DNA of 64,000 nucleotides. It comes from Bowdeniella nasicola (lineage in GTDB: Bacteria > Actinomycetota > Actinomycetes > Actinomycetales > Actinomycetaceae). The notes under the pieces were generated by a model. The model saw only the letters and a program-made list of their open reading frames with translations, was not told where the DNA came from and searched no databases. The stretch lies in contig JAUNVA010000004.1 in assembly GCA_030537895.1 (NCBI GenBank), positions 71,113-135,112 on the forward strand. The letters are read 5' to 3'. Below, piece after piece: positions 15,064 to 25,808 of this stretch. The stretch's first letter is position 1; every line of letters begins with the position of its first letter. The translations under genes and the position numbers were made by a program.

Positions 15064-17820
15064 CTAGGATTTCTTCGCCTTCGTCGTGGAGCTCACCGAG
15101 CTCTTCTTTGCCGTTGACTTCTTGGCTGTGGTCTTCTTCGCCGTCGACTTCTTGCGTGCCGGCGCCTTACGCGTCTTGCGCTTGGTCGGCCCCTTGGCAC
15201 GTTTATCGGCGAGCAGTTCGTAGGCCCGCTCAGCGCTGATCCCCTCGACCGTCTCCGCACGCGGCACCGTCACGTTCGTCGTGCCGTCCGTAATGTAGGG
15301 GCCAAAACGGCCGTCCTTGATGACGACCGGCTTGTCCGTCGCCGGATCGGTGCCGAGCTCACGCAGCGGCGGCTTCGCACTCTGCCCGCGCCGACGCTTG
15401 GGCTGGGCGTAGATTTCGAGTGCCTCCGCCTCGGTAATCGTGAAGATCTGTTCCTCGCGCTCAAGCGAACGCGAGTCCGTCCCCTTCTTCAGATACGGGC
15501 CATAGCGGCCGTTTTGCGCCGTGATCTGAACACCCTCGGCGTCCGTACCGACGACGCGCGGCAAACTGAGGAGCTTTAACGCGTCCTCGAGCGTCACGGT
15601 CTGAAGGCTCATCGACTTGAACAGGGAGGCAGTCTTCGGCTTCGTCTTCGGGCGCTTGGCACCCTCCTCCGGTTCGGGCAGAACTTCGGTGATGTAGGGG
15701 CCAAACCGCCCGGACTTCGCGACGATAGTGCGGCCCGTATCGGGGTCGACCCCAAGCTCCCGGCCGTCGGCAGCCGCGGCCGCCATGAGTTCGCGAGCCT
15801 TGCTCTCAGTGAGTTCGTCAGGGGCGATCTCCTCCGGGACGGAGGCACGCTTCGGCGTCTCCTCACCCTCGACCTGTTGCTCGAGGTAGGGGCCGTAGCG
15901 TCCCACGCGCAGCGTGATGCCTGGGGCGATCGCGACCGAGTTGATCGCGCGTGCGTCGATATCACCGAGGCCCGCCACGAGGTCGCGCAGGCCTTCCTCG
16001 GTTTCGCTCGGGCCGAAATAAAAGTCCGTCAGCCACTCAACGCGGTCGCGCTCGCCTGCCGCGATCTTGTCCAGATCGGATTCCATCTGCGCCGTGAAGT
16101 CATAGTCCACGAGGCGCGGCAGATTTTCCTCGAGTAGACGCACCACCGAGAACGCAAGCCACGTGGGGATGAGCGCCTGACCGCGGCGCTGCACGTATCC
16201 GCGATCCGCGATGACCGACAGGGTTGCCGCGTATGTCGACGGCCGACCGATGCCGCGTTCTTCAAGTGCTCGCACGAGGGAAGCTTCCGTGTAGCGCGGC
16301 GGTGGCGTCGTGGTATGGCCCGCGGCCTCAGCCCCCCGAACGTCCAGGACCTGGCCCTCGGTGAGATCGGGCAGGCGGCCGCCATCGGAGTCGTCCTCGT
16401 GGCGGGCGGCGTCGCGCCCCTCCTCGTAGACGGCAAGGAAACCCCGGTGCGTGATGACGGTGCCGGAGGCCGACAGTTCCACGTCGGGACGGTCCGTCTT
16501 GACGTCGGGCACTGAGGCCTGGACCTCAGCAGTAAGCGTGATGGTCGCGGTCTGGCCGCGCGCATCGGACATCTGGCTCGCGAGGGTTCGCCGCCAGATG
16601 AGGTCGTAGAGTTTCAGCTGCGCCCCCGACAGGACGGTGGCCAGCTGGTCGGGGCTGCGGAAGGAGGAACCCGCGGGGCGGATCGCCTCGTGCGCCTCCT
16701 GGGCGCCCTTCGCTTTCTTCTGGTAGACGCGCGGGCGCTCCGCCACGTTGTCGGCGCCGAACAGCTCGCGTGCTTGGCGGCGGGCCGCCGAGATCGCCTG
16801 CCCCGACAGCGCCGTCGAATCGGTACGCATGTAGGTGATGTAGCCGTTCTCGTAGAGCGACTGGGCGGTGCGCATCGTGTCGCGGGCGCTCATCCGGAGC
16901 TTGCGCGAGGCCTCCTGCTGGAGTGTCGAGGTGGTAAACGGTGCGGCGGGGCGCCGCTTATAGGGTTTGGTCTCCACTTTAGACACCGCAAGGTCGGTGC
17001 ATCGCCCGGGATCGCTGAGGCCGTCAGCGATAGAGCGAGCGCCCGCCTCGTTGAGGACGAGCACCTTGGCGCGTTCAGCCTTCTGGGTGAGCTCACCGGC
17101 ATCGGTGAAGTCACGGCCCTGGGCTACGCGGCGCGAATCGAGCGAGACCACTCGGGCCGTGAACTCCGGATCTCCCGGTTCCGCCGCGAGGCGGGCGCGG
17201 ACATCCCAATAGTGCGCGGGGATGAAGGCCATCCGTTCGCGCTCGCGTTCGACCACGAGCCGCGTCGCAACGGACTGCACGCGGCCCGCGGAAATGCCCG
17301 CCTTCACTTTGCGCCACAGCAGTGGCGAGACTTCGTAGCCGACGAGGCGATCGAGGATGCGTCGTGTTTCTTGGGCATCGACGAGGCGGTCATCGACGGT
17401 CCTCGTGGCGGCCTTCGCCGCCTCGATCGCCTCCGGGGTGATCTCGTGGAACACCATCCGCTTCACCGGGACCTTCGGCTTCAGTACCTGTAGCAGGTGC
17501 CAGGCGATGGCCTCACCCTCGCGGTCCTCATCCGTCGCGAGGATGAGTTCGTCGGCGTCCTTCAGGAGGCGCTTGAGTTCGGTGACCTTCTTCTTCTTAT
17601 CCGCATCGACGACGTAGTAGGGCTCGAAGCCCCCCTCGACGTCTACGGCGAACTTCGCGTAGGGCCCCTTCTTCATGGAGGCCGGAAGCTCGGAGGGGGT
17701 GGGCAGGTCGCGAATATGACCGACGGAAGCCTCCACGCGATAGTTCTCGCCGAGATAAGAACCGATAGTTCTCGCCTTAGCCGGAGACTCGACGATCACG
17801 AGCGAGCGGGTGCTAGTCAC
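15064..17820 (-). CDS. topA: DNA topoisomerase I
   Basis: Type IA topoisomerase that relaxes negative supercoils. From the GTG at 17820 the protein is 918 residues: TOPRIM domain with Glu11 (VIVESPAKA) and the acidic cluster Asp97/Asp99 (ATDEDREGE), the active-site Tyr in YITYMRTDST, and a C-terminal region with four GR(Y/F)GPY repeats instead of zinc fingers, as usual in actinobacteria. The tail is a run of Lys/Ala/Ser/Thr (AKKTTAKKSTAKKS) that in actinobacterial TopA aids DNA binding and processivity. An AAGGA site 8 bases upstream decides the start; a longer frame exists. It heads the topA-tmk-holB operon. Confidence 0.96.
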   Translation of the reverse strand: MTSTRSLVIVESPAKARTIGSYLGENYRVEASVGHIRDLPTPSELPASMKKGPYAKFAVDVEGGFEPYYVVDADKKKKVTELKRLLKDADELILATDEDREGEAIAWHLLQVLKPKVPVKRMVFHEITPEAIEAAKAATRTVDDRLVDAQETRRILDRLVGYEVSPLLWRKVKAGISAGRVQSVATRLVVERERERMAFIPAHYWDVRARLAAEPGDPEFTARVVSLDSRRVAQGRDFTDAGELTQKAERAKVLVLNEAGARSIADGLSDPGRCTDLAVSKVETKPYKRRPAAPFTTSTLQQEASRKLRMSARDTMRTAQSLYENGYITYMRTDSTALSGQAISAARRQARELFGADNVAERPRVYQKKAKGAQEAHEAIRPAGSSFRSPDQLATVLSGAQLKLYDLIWRRTLASQMSDARGQTATITLTAEVQASVPDVKTDRPDVELSASGTVITHRGFLAVYEEGRDAARHEDDSDGGRLPDLTEGQVLDVRGAEAAGHTTTPPPRYTEASLVRALEERGIGRPSTYAATLSVIADRGYVQRRGQALIPTWLAFSVVRLLEENLPRLVDYDFTAQMESDLDKIAAGERDRVEWLTDFYFGPSETEEGLRDLVAGLGDIDARAINSVAIAPGITLRVGRYGPYLEQQVEGEETPKRASVPEEIAPDELTESKARELMAAAAADGRELGVDPDTGRTIVAKSGRFGPYITEVLPEPEEGAKRPKTKPKTASLFKSMSLQTVTLEDALKLLSLPRVVGTDAEGVQITAQNGRYGPYLKKGTDSRSLEREEQIFTITEAEALEIYAQPKRRRGQSAKPPLRELGTDPATDKPVVIKDGRFGPYITDGTTNVTVPRAETVEGISAERAYELLADKRAKGPTKRKTRKAPARKKSTAKKTTAKKSTAKKSSVSSTTKAKKS

Positions 17821-18223
17821 GGAGGAATCCTTCTCAAGGTCTGGGGGAGCATGGCCGAGCGGCCTCGGCACTGTTCTACGGGTTACCCTACACACCGCTC
17901 CACCACAGCGGCTCCGCTCCCTCCTGTGTGCCCGTGATGGCGGACCAAACCCAACTTATTCACAGGCCTTATGCACAAGGTTGTGGGTAACGACGGGGTA
18001 ATGGGGGAAAACCTGTGGATGGCTTTGGGATAGTCACCGCTGTGTCGGTTTTCTGCATAATCATGCGAGAAAGTCCCGATAACATACCGACCCGGGCGCC
18101 TACAAGTCGGTGCCGAATCTGTCACATTGCGCACAGTTATCCACCGATATCCCCCGAGTCACAGCGCAAAACCGGCGTGATGACGCACATTGAGCACATC
18201 ATGGCGGGAATTTGAGAGCTCCG
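17821..18223. other. 403-base gap upstream of topA with DnaA-box-like sites
   Basis: No convincing gene. Three DnaA-box-like 9-mers are packed at 13-base intervals: TTATTCACA (17956-17964), TTATGCACA (17969-17977) and, inverted, TTACCCACA (17982-17990). A fourth near-match, TTATCCACC, is at 18137-18145, and a weaker inverted CCATCCACA at 18014-18022. The stretch is AT-richer than its surroundings. A 6-bp hairpin (17854-17869) lies just before topA. No dnaA or dnaN is present in the window, so this is not evidently oriC. Confidence 0.45.
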
Positions 18224-19231
18224 TCACATTGTCGGCGCCGGTGTGAAGCCCCCGCGCCAGGCGATGAGCACCACGAGTGCGAGGGGAACGAACCAGCCGC
18301 ACACACCGAGAATCGTGCCCATGGTGGTGTCCACGAGAACGGGGGCCGCCCCAAAGACGTACATCAGGCTTGCGCTCGCGTTAAGGGCTCCGTGCCCGAC
18401 GGCGGCCGGCCACACCGAACGCGACCGCAATCGCACCCAGTACAGCAGGGCCCCCACGAGGGTGCACATGCCGATCATGGCGCCGAGGGCGACGGGGGTG
18501 GAATGCCCCGGGTAGTTGTAGCCAAGCGCGAGCAGCGGCAGGTGCCAGACGCCCCAGATGACACCGCTGAAGACGATCGTTGGGAGAACACCGAGCGGCG
18601 CGAGGTGGGGCATGAGCCAGCCGCGCCACCCGATCTCCTCGCCGAGTGCAGGCAGGACGTTCAGGAGCGAAGCGAAAATGACGACAACAACCTGGGCGAA
18701 GGCGATCTCCCGCACACTCGCAGTCAATTCCCCCACATTCGCGCCCTGTCCGGCAGCCACAGCCTGCTCCACGAGGATCGACTGCAGGCCCGTGAAGTTC
18801 GTGAGATCGACACGGTAGACGCCGCACAGGGCCGAGGTGATGAGCGCGATGACGACGAGCGCGATCATTCCGAACCAGGAGAGCAGGAACCAGCCGAGGA
18901 GCGGGCGGTAGGGGCGCCGGATCGGTAGACCGAGCCGGGCAAAGAGACCCGGACCATGCTGCCCGGCGGCGAGCGGCCAGCGTTGTACGAGCGCACCCGT
19001 GACGAAGGCGGCGAGCGCGGGAGTCATCATGATGCCGAGCGAGATCGGCATGAAGGCCGGGTGAGCAAGCCCCTGCCCGGACGTGTACAGCGGCACCGCA
19101 ATCAGCCATGCACCGCCGAAGGCGATGACGAGATAGACCACCAGGGGCACCATCCAGGCGGAGTCGAGCCGAGTCGGCGTCGCCGGGCGGATCGCGCCAC
19201 CGCCACGGTCAGCGCGTTGCTTACCCGCCAT
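18224..19231 (-). CDS. CPBP-family intramembrane metalloprotease
   Basis: Multi-pass membrane protein (about 8 helices, 335 residues) with the CAAX-protease/bacteriocin-processing (Abi) motifs: EExxxR (LGEEIGWRGWL), the WGVWHLP motif supplying His, and HGALN near the C-terminus. Bacterial members process peptides or give bacteriocin immunity; the substrate here is unknown. The ATG at 19231 overlaps the stop of purQ (TGATG), so it is translationally coupled to the purine operon, which probably reflects position rather than function. Confidence 0.85.
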   Translation of the reverse strand: MAGKQRADRGGGAIRPATPTRLDSAWMVPLVVYLVIAFGGAWLIAVPLYTSGQGLAHPAFMPISLGIMMTPALAAFVTGALVQRWPLAAGQHGPGLFARLGLPIRRPYRPLLGWFLLSWFGMIALVVIALITSALCGVYRVDLTNFTGLQSILVEQAVAAGQGANVGELTASVREIAFAQVVVVIFASLLNVLPALGEEIGWRGWLMPHLAPLGVLPTIVFSGVIWGVWHLPLLALGYNYPGHSTPVALGAMIGMCTLVGALLYWVRLRSRSVWPAAVGHGALNASASLMYVFGAAPVLVDTTMGTILGVCGWFVPLALVVLIAWRGGFTPAPTM

Positions 19232-20031
19232 CAACGCAGCAGCGTGGCAATCAGGGAGGTGAAGAAGCCGGCGCCGTCGGTACCGGTACGCGGACCGAAG
19301 GGCCCGTCCGGACCGTATCCCGCTTCGACGGCATGCTCCGGGTGGGGCATCAGGCCGACGACGTTGCCTCGCTCATTGCAGATGCCGGCAATGTCGTTCA
19401 TCGACCCGTTGGGGTTGAACCCCTCGTAACGGAAGACCACGCGTCCGCTTTCTTCGAGTTCGGTGAGCGCCTGCTCATCAGCGACGAACTGCCCCTCGCC
19501 GTTCTTCATCGGGATGGTGATGCTCTGCCCGGAGGTGAACGCGCACGTGAACGGCGTCTCGGTACGTTCGACCCGTAGGTCCTGGTCCCGGCAAATGAAC
19601 CGCTGGTGGTCATTCTTCACAAGTGCCCCGGGCAGGAGGTGTGCCTCACACAGCACCTGGAAACCGTTGCAGATCCCGAGAACAGGCATGGAACCGCGCG
19701 CGGCGTCGACCACGCGGTCCATGATCGGGGCGAAGCGCGCAATTGCGCCACACCGCAGGTAATCGCCGTAGGAGAAGCCACCCGGCAAGATCACGGCATC
19801 GATGCCCGTGAGGTCGGTATCAGCGTGCCACAGGGGCACCGCCTGGGCGCCGGTGAGCCGCACCGCGCGCAGTGCATCTCGGTCATCGAGCGTGCCGGGA
19901 AACGTGACGACGCCGATCCGCAGGCGTGCCACGTCTTCCGGGTCAAAGGAGTCGTCCAGGTTGAGCGCCTCGGGTGTGGTGAGCGGGGCCTCGAGGTCGA
20001 GCCCGGGCACGTCGGGGCTGGTGGTCGGCAC
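19231..20031 (-). CDS. purQ: Phosphoribosylformylglycinamidine synthase, glutaminase subunit
   Basis: Supplies ammonia from glutamine to PurL in the fourth step of purine synthesis. The class I glutaminase core starts at RIGVVTFPG (near residue 40), with the nucleophile Cys in GICNGFQ and the His-Pro-Glu end HPEHAVE. The GTG at 20031, 4 bases after the purS stop, gives 266 residues, with about 39 extra N-terminal residues compared with ordinary PurQ; no other start codon with a ribosome-binding site lies nearer the core. purL does not follow; a CPBP protease does. Confidence 0.93.
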   Translation of the reverse strand: MPTTSPDVPGLDLEAPLTTPEALNLDDSFDPEDVARLRIGVVTFPGTLDDRDALRAVRLTGAQAVPLWHADTDLTGIDAVILPGGFSYGDYLRCGAIARFAPIMDRVVDAARGSMPVLGICNGFQVLCEAHLLPGALVKNDHQRFICRDQDLRVERTETPFTCAFTSGQSITIPMKNGEGQFVADEQALTELEESGRVVFRYEGFNPNGSMNDIAGICNERGNVVGLMPHPEHAVEAGYGPDGPFGPRTGTDGAGFFTSLIATLLR

Positions 20032-20035
20032 GGCG

Positions 20036-20284
20036 CTACTCCTGCACCTGGACGTCGACGACGTCCTCGATAATCGGGTTGGACAGCGTGGAGGTCGCGA
20101 GCTCACGGGCCGCTGCGAGGTCCTCCTCGGTGGCCTGCCCATCGACGAGAAGTTCGAAGCGCTTACCTTGGCGCACGCCGGTGAAGCGGTCCTCTCCGAG
20201 GCGCGTGAAGGCGCCAGCAATCGCCTTGCCCTGCGGGTCGAGGATCTCCGGTTTGGGCATGACGTTCACAATGATTCGAGCCAT
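20036..20284 (-). CDS. purS: Phosphoribosylformylglycinamidine synthase subunit PurS
   Basis: Small structural subunit that bridges PurL and PurQ in the three-part FGAM synthase. 82 residues, starting [19 protein letters not shown] and holding the VRQGKRFEL strand typical of the family. It lies 11 bases after purC and 4 before purQ. Confidence 0.95.
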   Translation of the reverse strand: MARIIVNVMPKPEILDPQGKAIAGAFTRLGEDRFTGVRQGKRFELLVDGQATEEDLAAARELATSTLSNPIIEDVVDVQVQE

Positions 20285-20295
20285 GATTCCTTCTC

Positions 20296-21228
20296 TTAGG
20301 CGGTCGGATCGGTGGGCGCGGCGCTCGGGGCGGAAAGGTCCGGGGCCTGCCCGGTGAGCCGCTCGAACGCCTCCAGGTAACGCTCCCGGGTGGCGGCGAC
20401 GACGTCGTCGGGAAGTTCCGGTGGCGGAGCCTTCCCGGACCGATCCCAGTTCGACGCCGGGGAGGTGAGCCAGTCGCGTAGATACTGTTTATCAAAACTC
20501 GGCGTCGCCTGCCCGACTCGCCATTCTTCGGCCGGCCAGAAACGTGAGGAGTCGGGCGTGAGTACCTCGTCACCGAGGATGATGTCGGGGCCGGCAGGGT
20601 CCGGAAGCTGGCCGAACTCGAACTTCGTGTCCGCAAGAATGATGCCGTGTTCGCGCGCGATCTCGGCCGCCCGTGTATAGAGGCGCAGCGTGATCGTACG
20701 CAGCTGTTCGGACACCTCGGTGCCGAGGCGCTCGCACATCTGCTCGAACGTGATGTTCTCATCGTGGTCGCCGACGCGCGCCTTAGCGGCCGGTGTAAAG
20801 ATTGGTTCGGGCAGCGCCTCGCCGCGCTGTAGGCCGGGCGGGAGAGCAACGCCGCAGATCGAGCCGTCGCGCTCGTATTCGGTGAGCGCCGAGCCGGTGA
20901 GATAGCCGCGCGCGACACATTCGACGGGGTACATGCGCAGCTGCTGGCAGATCATGGCGCGCCCGGCCACCTCGGCGGGGACGTCATAGCTGAGGACGTG
21001 GTGGTCGACCACGCTTTCGAGTTGTGCAAACCACCATTTCGACATCTGCGTAAGGATCTTGCCCTTGTCGGGGATCTCCGTCGGCATGATGTGGTCGTAG
21101 GCGCTGATCCGGTCCGAGGCGACCACGAGCACGACGTCGCCGACCGAGGACGCCGAGGAATCCTGCGGGACGTACAGATCACGGACTTTGCCCGAGTAGG
21201 TGTGCGCCCAGCCATCCAGGTTCAGCAT
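20296..21228 (-). CDS. purC: Phosphoribosylaminoimidazole-succinocarboxamide synthase
   Basis: Joins aspartate to CAIR in purine synthesis. The 310-residue protein has the ATP-binding SGKVRDLY loop (12-19), the ASDRISAYDHIMPTEIPDKG signature (37-56), and the LADTKFEFG motif. The ATG at 21228 follows GGAAGGAGG. A TAGGCT element about 22 bases before the start codon suggests a promoter internal to the operon after purD. The last 25 residues are a Pro/Ala/Ser-rich tail. Confidence 0.96.
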   Translation of the reverse strand: MLNLDGWAHTYSGKVRDLYVPQDSSASSVGDVVLVVASDRISAYDHIMPTEIPDKGKILTQMSKWWFAQLESVVDHHVLSYDVPAEVAGRAMICQQLRMYPVECVARGYLTGSALTEYERDGSICGVALPPGLQRGEALPEPIFTPAAKARVGDHDENITFEQMCERLGTEVSEQLRTITLRLYTRAAEIAREHGIILADTKFEFGQLPDPAGPDIILGDEVLTPDSSRFWPAEEWRVGQATPSFDKQYLRDWLTSPASNWDRSGKAPPPELPDDVVAATRERYLEAFERLTGQAPDLSAPSAAPTDPTA

Positions 21229-21258
21229 GGGTCCTCCTTCCGATCTCAGCCTAGCGGT

Positions 21259-22569
21259 TCAGGTCACACTCCACCCGGGGTGTTCGTCCCTACCCCGGGA
21301 GCCCCCGCTGGCCTCGGGAACCTCGATCTGATCGGTGTGTGCGGCGATATCGCGGCGGTAGTGGGCGTCGGCAAGACGAATGTGGCGCAGCGCGTCGTAC
21401 GCCTCGACGCGGGCCTGCTCCACATCGGCGCCGCGACCAACGACAGCGAGGACGCGGCCACCCGCACTCACGAGCGTCTCACCCTGCAGACGAGTACCGG
21501 CGTGGCGCACGGCGTCGGCCACCTCGGCCACCCCATCAATCGGTTCTCCGGTACGCGCGGTTCCTGGATAGCCAGGTGCGGCGAGCACCACAGCGACGGC
21601 GGCGCCGTCCTCGAAACGGGGACGCGGCGCCGTCGCCAGACGCCCCGTCGCAGCCGCATACAGGAGCTCGGGCAGAGAGGAGGTCAACAATTCGAGGACG
21701 GCCTGCGTCTCTGGGTCTCCGAACCGCACGTTGAACTCCACGACGCGCACGCCGCGCGAGGTGAGAGCCAAACCGCAGTAGAGCAAACCCACGAACGGGG
21801 TGCCGCGGCGGGAGAGCTCCGCGAGTGCGGGCCGCGCCACGCGCGCAAGCACATCCTCGGTAAAGCCATCGGGCAGCCAGGCGAGCGGCGAGTAGGCCCC
21901 CATGCCACCCGTATTGGGGCCCTCGTTGTGATCCAGGGCCCGTTTGAAGTCCTGGGCGGGCAGGAGCGCCACGGCCTCCGAGCCGTCACACACGCAAAAG
22001 AGGGAAACCTCCGGGCCGTCGAGATACTCCTCTACGAGAACCGCGCCGTCCTCAACAGCGAGGCAGGCGAGACCGTGGGCTTCAGCGGCGGCGCGGTTGT
22101 CCGTGACAATCACGCCCTTGCCGGCGGCGAGCCCATCATTCTTCACGACGTAGGGCGGTCCAAAGGAGTCGAGTGCGTCCGCCAGCTCCCGTGCACTGGT
22201 GCACACCTGGGCGAGGGCGGTCGGGATGTCCGCAGCAGCCATGACCTCCTTCGCGAACGCCTTCGACCCCTCGAGTCGCGCCGCCTCGGCGCCCGGTCCG
22301 AAGACCGGGATATCGGCGGTGCGTAGCGCGTCGGCGACTCCCGCGACGAGCGGGGCCTCGGGCCCCACGACGACGAGGTCAATATCGTGTTCGCGCGCCG
22401 CTGCGACGACGGCGGCGCCGTCGCACGGGTCAAGGTCGAGGTTGCGCCCCACCTCGGCAGTACCCGGATTACCCGGGGCGCTCACGACACAATCGGTCAT
22501 CGGATCGCGCGCCAAGGCGCGCGCGAGGGCGTGCTCCCGCCCTCCGGAGCCAAGCAGCAGGATTCTCAC
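21259..22569 (-). CDS. purD: Phosphoribosylamine-glycine ligase
   Basis: Second step of purine synthesis, ATP-grasp fold, 436 residues. The N-terminal LLLGSGGREHALA motif, the KNDGLAAGKGV ATP-binding segment and the NVRFGDPETQ signature are all present. The GTG at 22569 lies 6 bases after a TAGGCT -10 element, suggesting a leaderless message at the head of purD-purC-purS-purQ-CPBP. It is divergent from the PfkB kinase, which has the same promoter architecture. Confidence 0.95.
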   Translation of the reverse strand: MRILLLGSGGREHALARALARDPMTDCVVSAPGNPGTAEVGRNLDLDPCDGAAVVAAAREHDIDLVVVGPEAPLVAGVADALRTADIPVFGPGAEAARLEGSKAFAKEVMAAADIPTALAQVCTSARELADALDSFGPPYVVKNDGLAAGKGVIVTDNRAAAEAHGLACLAVEDGAVLVEEYLDGPEVSLFCVCDGSEAVALLPAQDFKRALDHNEGPNTGGMGAYSPLAWLPDGFTEDVLARVARPALAELSRRGTPFVGLLYCGLALTSRGVRVVEFNVRFGDPETQAVLELLTSSLPELLYAAATGRLATAPRPRFEDGAAVAVVLAAPGYPGTARTGEPIDGVAEVADAVRHAGTRLQGETLVSAGGRVLAVVGRGADVEQARVEAYDALRHIRLADAHYRRDIAAHTDQIEVPEASGGSRGRDEHPGWSVT

Positions 22570-22575
22570 ATGCCC

Positions 22576-22581
22576 AGCCTA
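22576..22581 (-). promoter_or_regulatory. -10 hexamer TAGGCT of purD, leaderless spacing
   Basis: TAGGCT, 6 bases, then the GTG of purD. Confidence 0.5.
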
Positions 22582-22643
22582 CCGAAGGCGGGCCGTGGAT
22601 CGTGCCGCCGCCACCACTCGGATACCCCCACCCGCGGTCCCGC

Positions 22644-22649
22644 TAGTCT
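22644..22649 (+). promoter_or_regulatory. -10 hexamer TAGTCT of the PfkB kinase, leaderless spacing
   Basis: TAGTCT, 6 bases (GACGGC), then ATG; no ribosome-binding site. Confidence 0.5.
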
Positions 22650-22655
22650 GACGGC

Positions 22656-23621
22656 ATGACGCGCATCATGATGCTGGGACTGACCACGGTCGACGTCGTG
22701 CACGTTCACACCGACGCCGTTCGTCCGAACGAGAAAGTGCGGGCGGAGCACCAATTCCTGGCGGCTGGGGGCCCGGCCGCGAACGCCGCGGTCCTGGCCG
22801 CGGCCCTCGGTTTCGAGACCCACCTCGTCACCGCCCTTGGTGTCCACCCGCTCGCGCAGCTCGTGCGGGCCGATCTGCAGGACCATGGCGTGCGGCTGCA
22901 CGACGTGGCCGCCGACGCGAGCGGGCCGCCACCCCTGTCGCTCGTGCGGCTCGCGACTGCGAGCGCTGAACGCTCGGTCTCCTCGTTGAATGATGGGGCA
23001 CTCGCCGAGCATTGTGTCCCCACGAGGGACCCGGCGCTCGCTACGCTTCTCTTGGGCGCCGATGCCGTCCTCATCGACGGGTACTACCCCGAACTCTTAG
23101 ACGCCTACCACGCACAGCTCGCCGGTCACGACCACCTGGTCATCGATCTCGGCTCGTGGAAGGAAAGCTACGCGCCCCTTCTGGCACACGCCGCGATCGT
23201 GGCGGCCTCCGCAGACGCCACGCTGCCCGAGGGCGGGGACCTTCTCCTCGCACTCATGGAGCGGGGGGCGCGCGTCGCGGTCCAGACCGCGGGTGCGGAC
23301 CCAGTGCGCGCCGCCTGGCGGGAGGGCGAGCCGAACGGGCCGCTCGCGCGGCAGGCACCTCGGGACGGCGCGCGAGCGCTGCACCGCGAGTCCGTGCCCG
23401 TCCCCCAGGTGGAGGCGCGCGACACGCTCGGCGCGGGCGATGTGTTCCACGGGGCCCTCACCGCCTCACTTGCGGCCCGACCGCACGATCCGCTGACCTC
23501 TCACCTCACGTTCGCGGCGCGGCTCGCCGCGCTCCGCTGTCGTCATCTCGGGCCCCGCACCTACCTCGCACACGTGCCATCCGCCCGTGGTGGCGCGGCA
23601 CCCACGAGCCACCCGAGCTAA
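22656..23621 (+). CDS. PfkB-family carbohydrate kinase
   Basis: Ribokinase-fold sugar or nucleoside kinase, 321 residues. The substrate-side motif AAGGPAANAAVLAAALG (36-52) and the catalytic signature DTLGAGDVFHGAL near the C-terminus (Asp as base) are both intact. The sequence does not show which sugar is phosphorylated; ribose, fructose or a modified sugar are possible. The start lacks a ribosome-binding site and sits 6 bases after TAGTCT. It is a single gene between the divergent purD and convergent pckG, closed by the hairpin at 23667-23708. Confidence 0.85.
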   Translation: MTRIMMLGLTTVDVVHVHTDAVRPNEKVRAEHQFLAAGGPAANAAVLAAALGFETHLVTALGVHPLAQLVRADLQDHGVRLHDVAADASGPPPLSLVRLATASAERSVSSLNDGALAEHCVPTRDPALATLLLGADAVLIDGYYPELLDAYHAQLAGHDHLVIDLGSWKESYAPLLAHAAIVAASADATLPEGGDLLLALMERGARVAVQTAGADPVRAAWREGEPNGPLARQAPRDGARALHRESVPVPQVEARDTLGAGDVFHGALTASLAARPHDPLTSHLTFAARLAALRCRHLGPRTYLAHVPSARGGAAPTSHPS

Positions 23622-23666
23622 GGGACCAGCCCCACAACGGTCACCGCCCAGGCGCTACGAAACACG

Positions 23667-23708
23667 CACGCCTCCCGGGCCCAACAAAAGTGGGACCCGG
23701 GAGGCGTG
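23667..23708. terminator. Long stem-loop between PfkB kinase and pckG
   Basis: Arms 23667-23685 and 23690-23708 pair over 19 positions with two mismatches around an AAAA loop. It separates convergent genes and can stop transcription from both sides. Confidence 0.75.
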
Positions 23709-23725
23709 TGCTGGGATGTCTCGGG

Positions 23726-25570
<1,845 letters not shown>

Positions 25571-25796
25571 TTTTCCTCCATCAGTGCCCCGGTGGCGGTC
25601 CGCCCGGAGCTTTGAGTATCGAGACCTCTTGGGTACCGCTGTAACCATCTTGACGCCGAGCTAGGCCACGAAATGATGACGTAGGGCCCAGAGGCGCCGT
25701 GGTCTGGCTCCCATTGTCCCAGGAAAACGGACAAAGCGCACTGACGTGGTCCACAAAAATTTCGGCCCTCCGTCGAGTTAATTTCGTACGCCGTGC

Positions 25797-25802
25797 AACA
25801 AT
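25797..25802 (+). promoter_or_regulatory. Possible -10 hexamer AACAAT of the LppM-like gene
   Basis: AACAAT, 6 bases, then ATG; no ribosome-binding site is present, so a leaderless start is likely. It is a weaker match than most of the set. Confidence 0.35.
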
Positions 25803-25808
25803 ATCGAT

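Noticed and set aside
17841..17870. tRNA-like start (GGGGGAGCATGGCCGAGCGGCC), reminiscent of tRNA-Leu/Ser
   Set aside because: No anticodon arm, T arm or matching acceptor strand follows; it is just a GCCGAG/CTCGGC hairpin before topA.
18015..18215. 66-codon plus-strand frame in the gap upstream of topA
   Set aside because: No ribosome-binding site, no protein-like features, and it overlaps the DnaA-box-like sequences.
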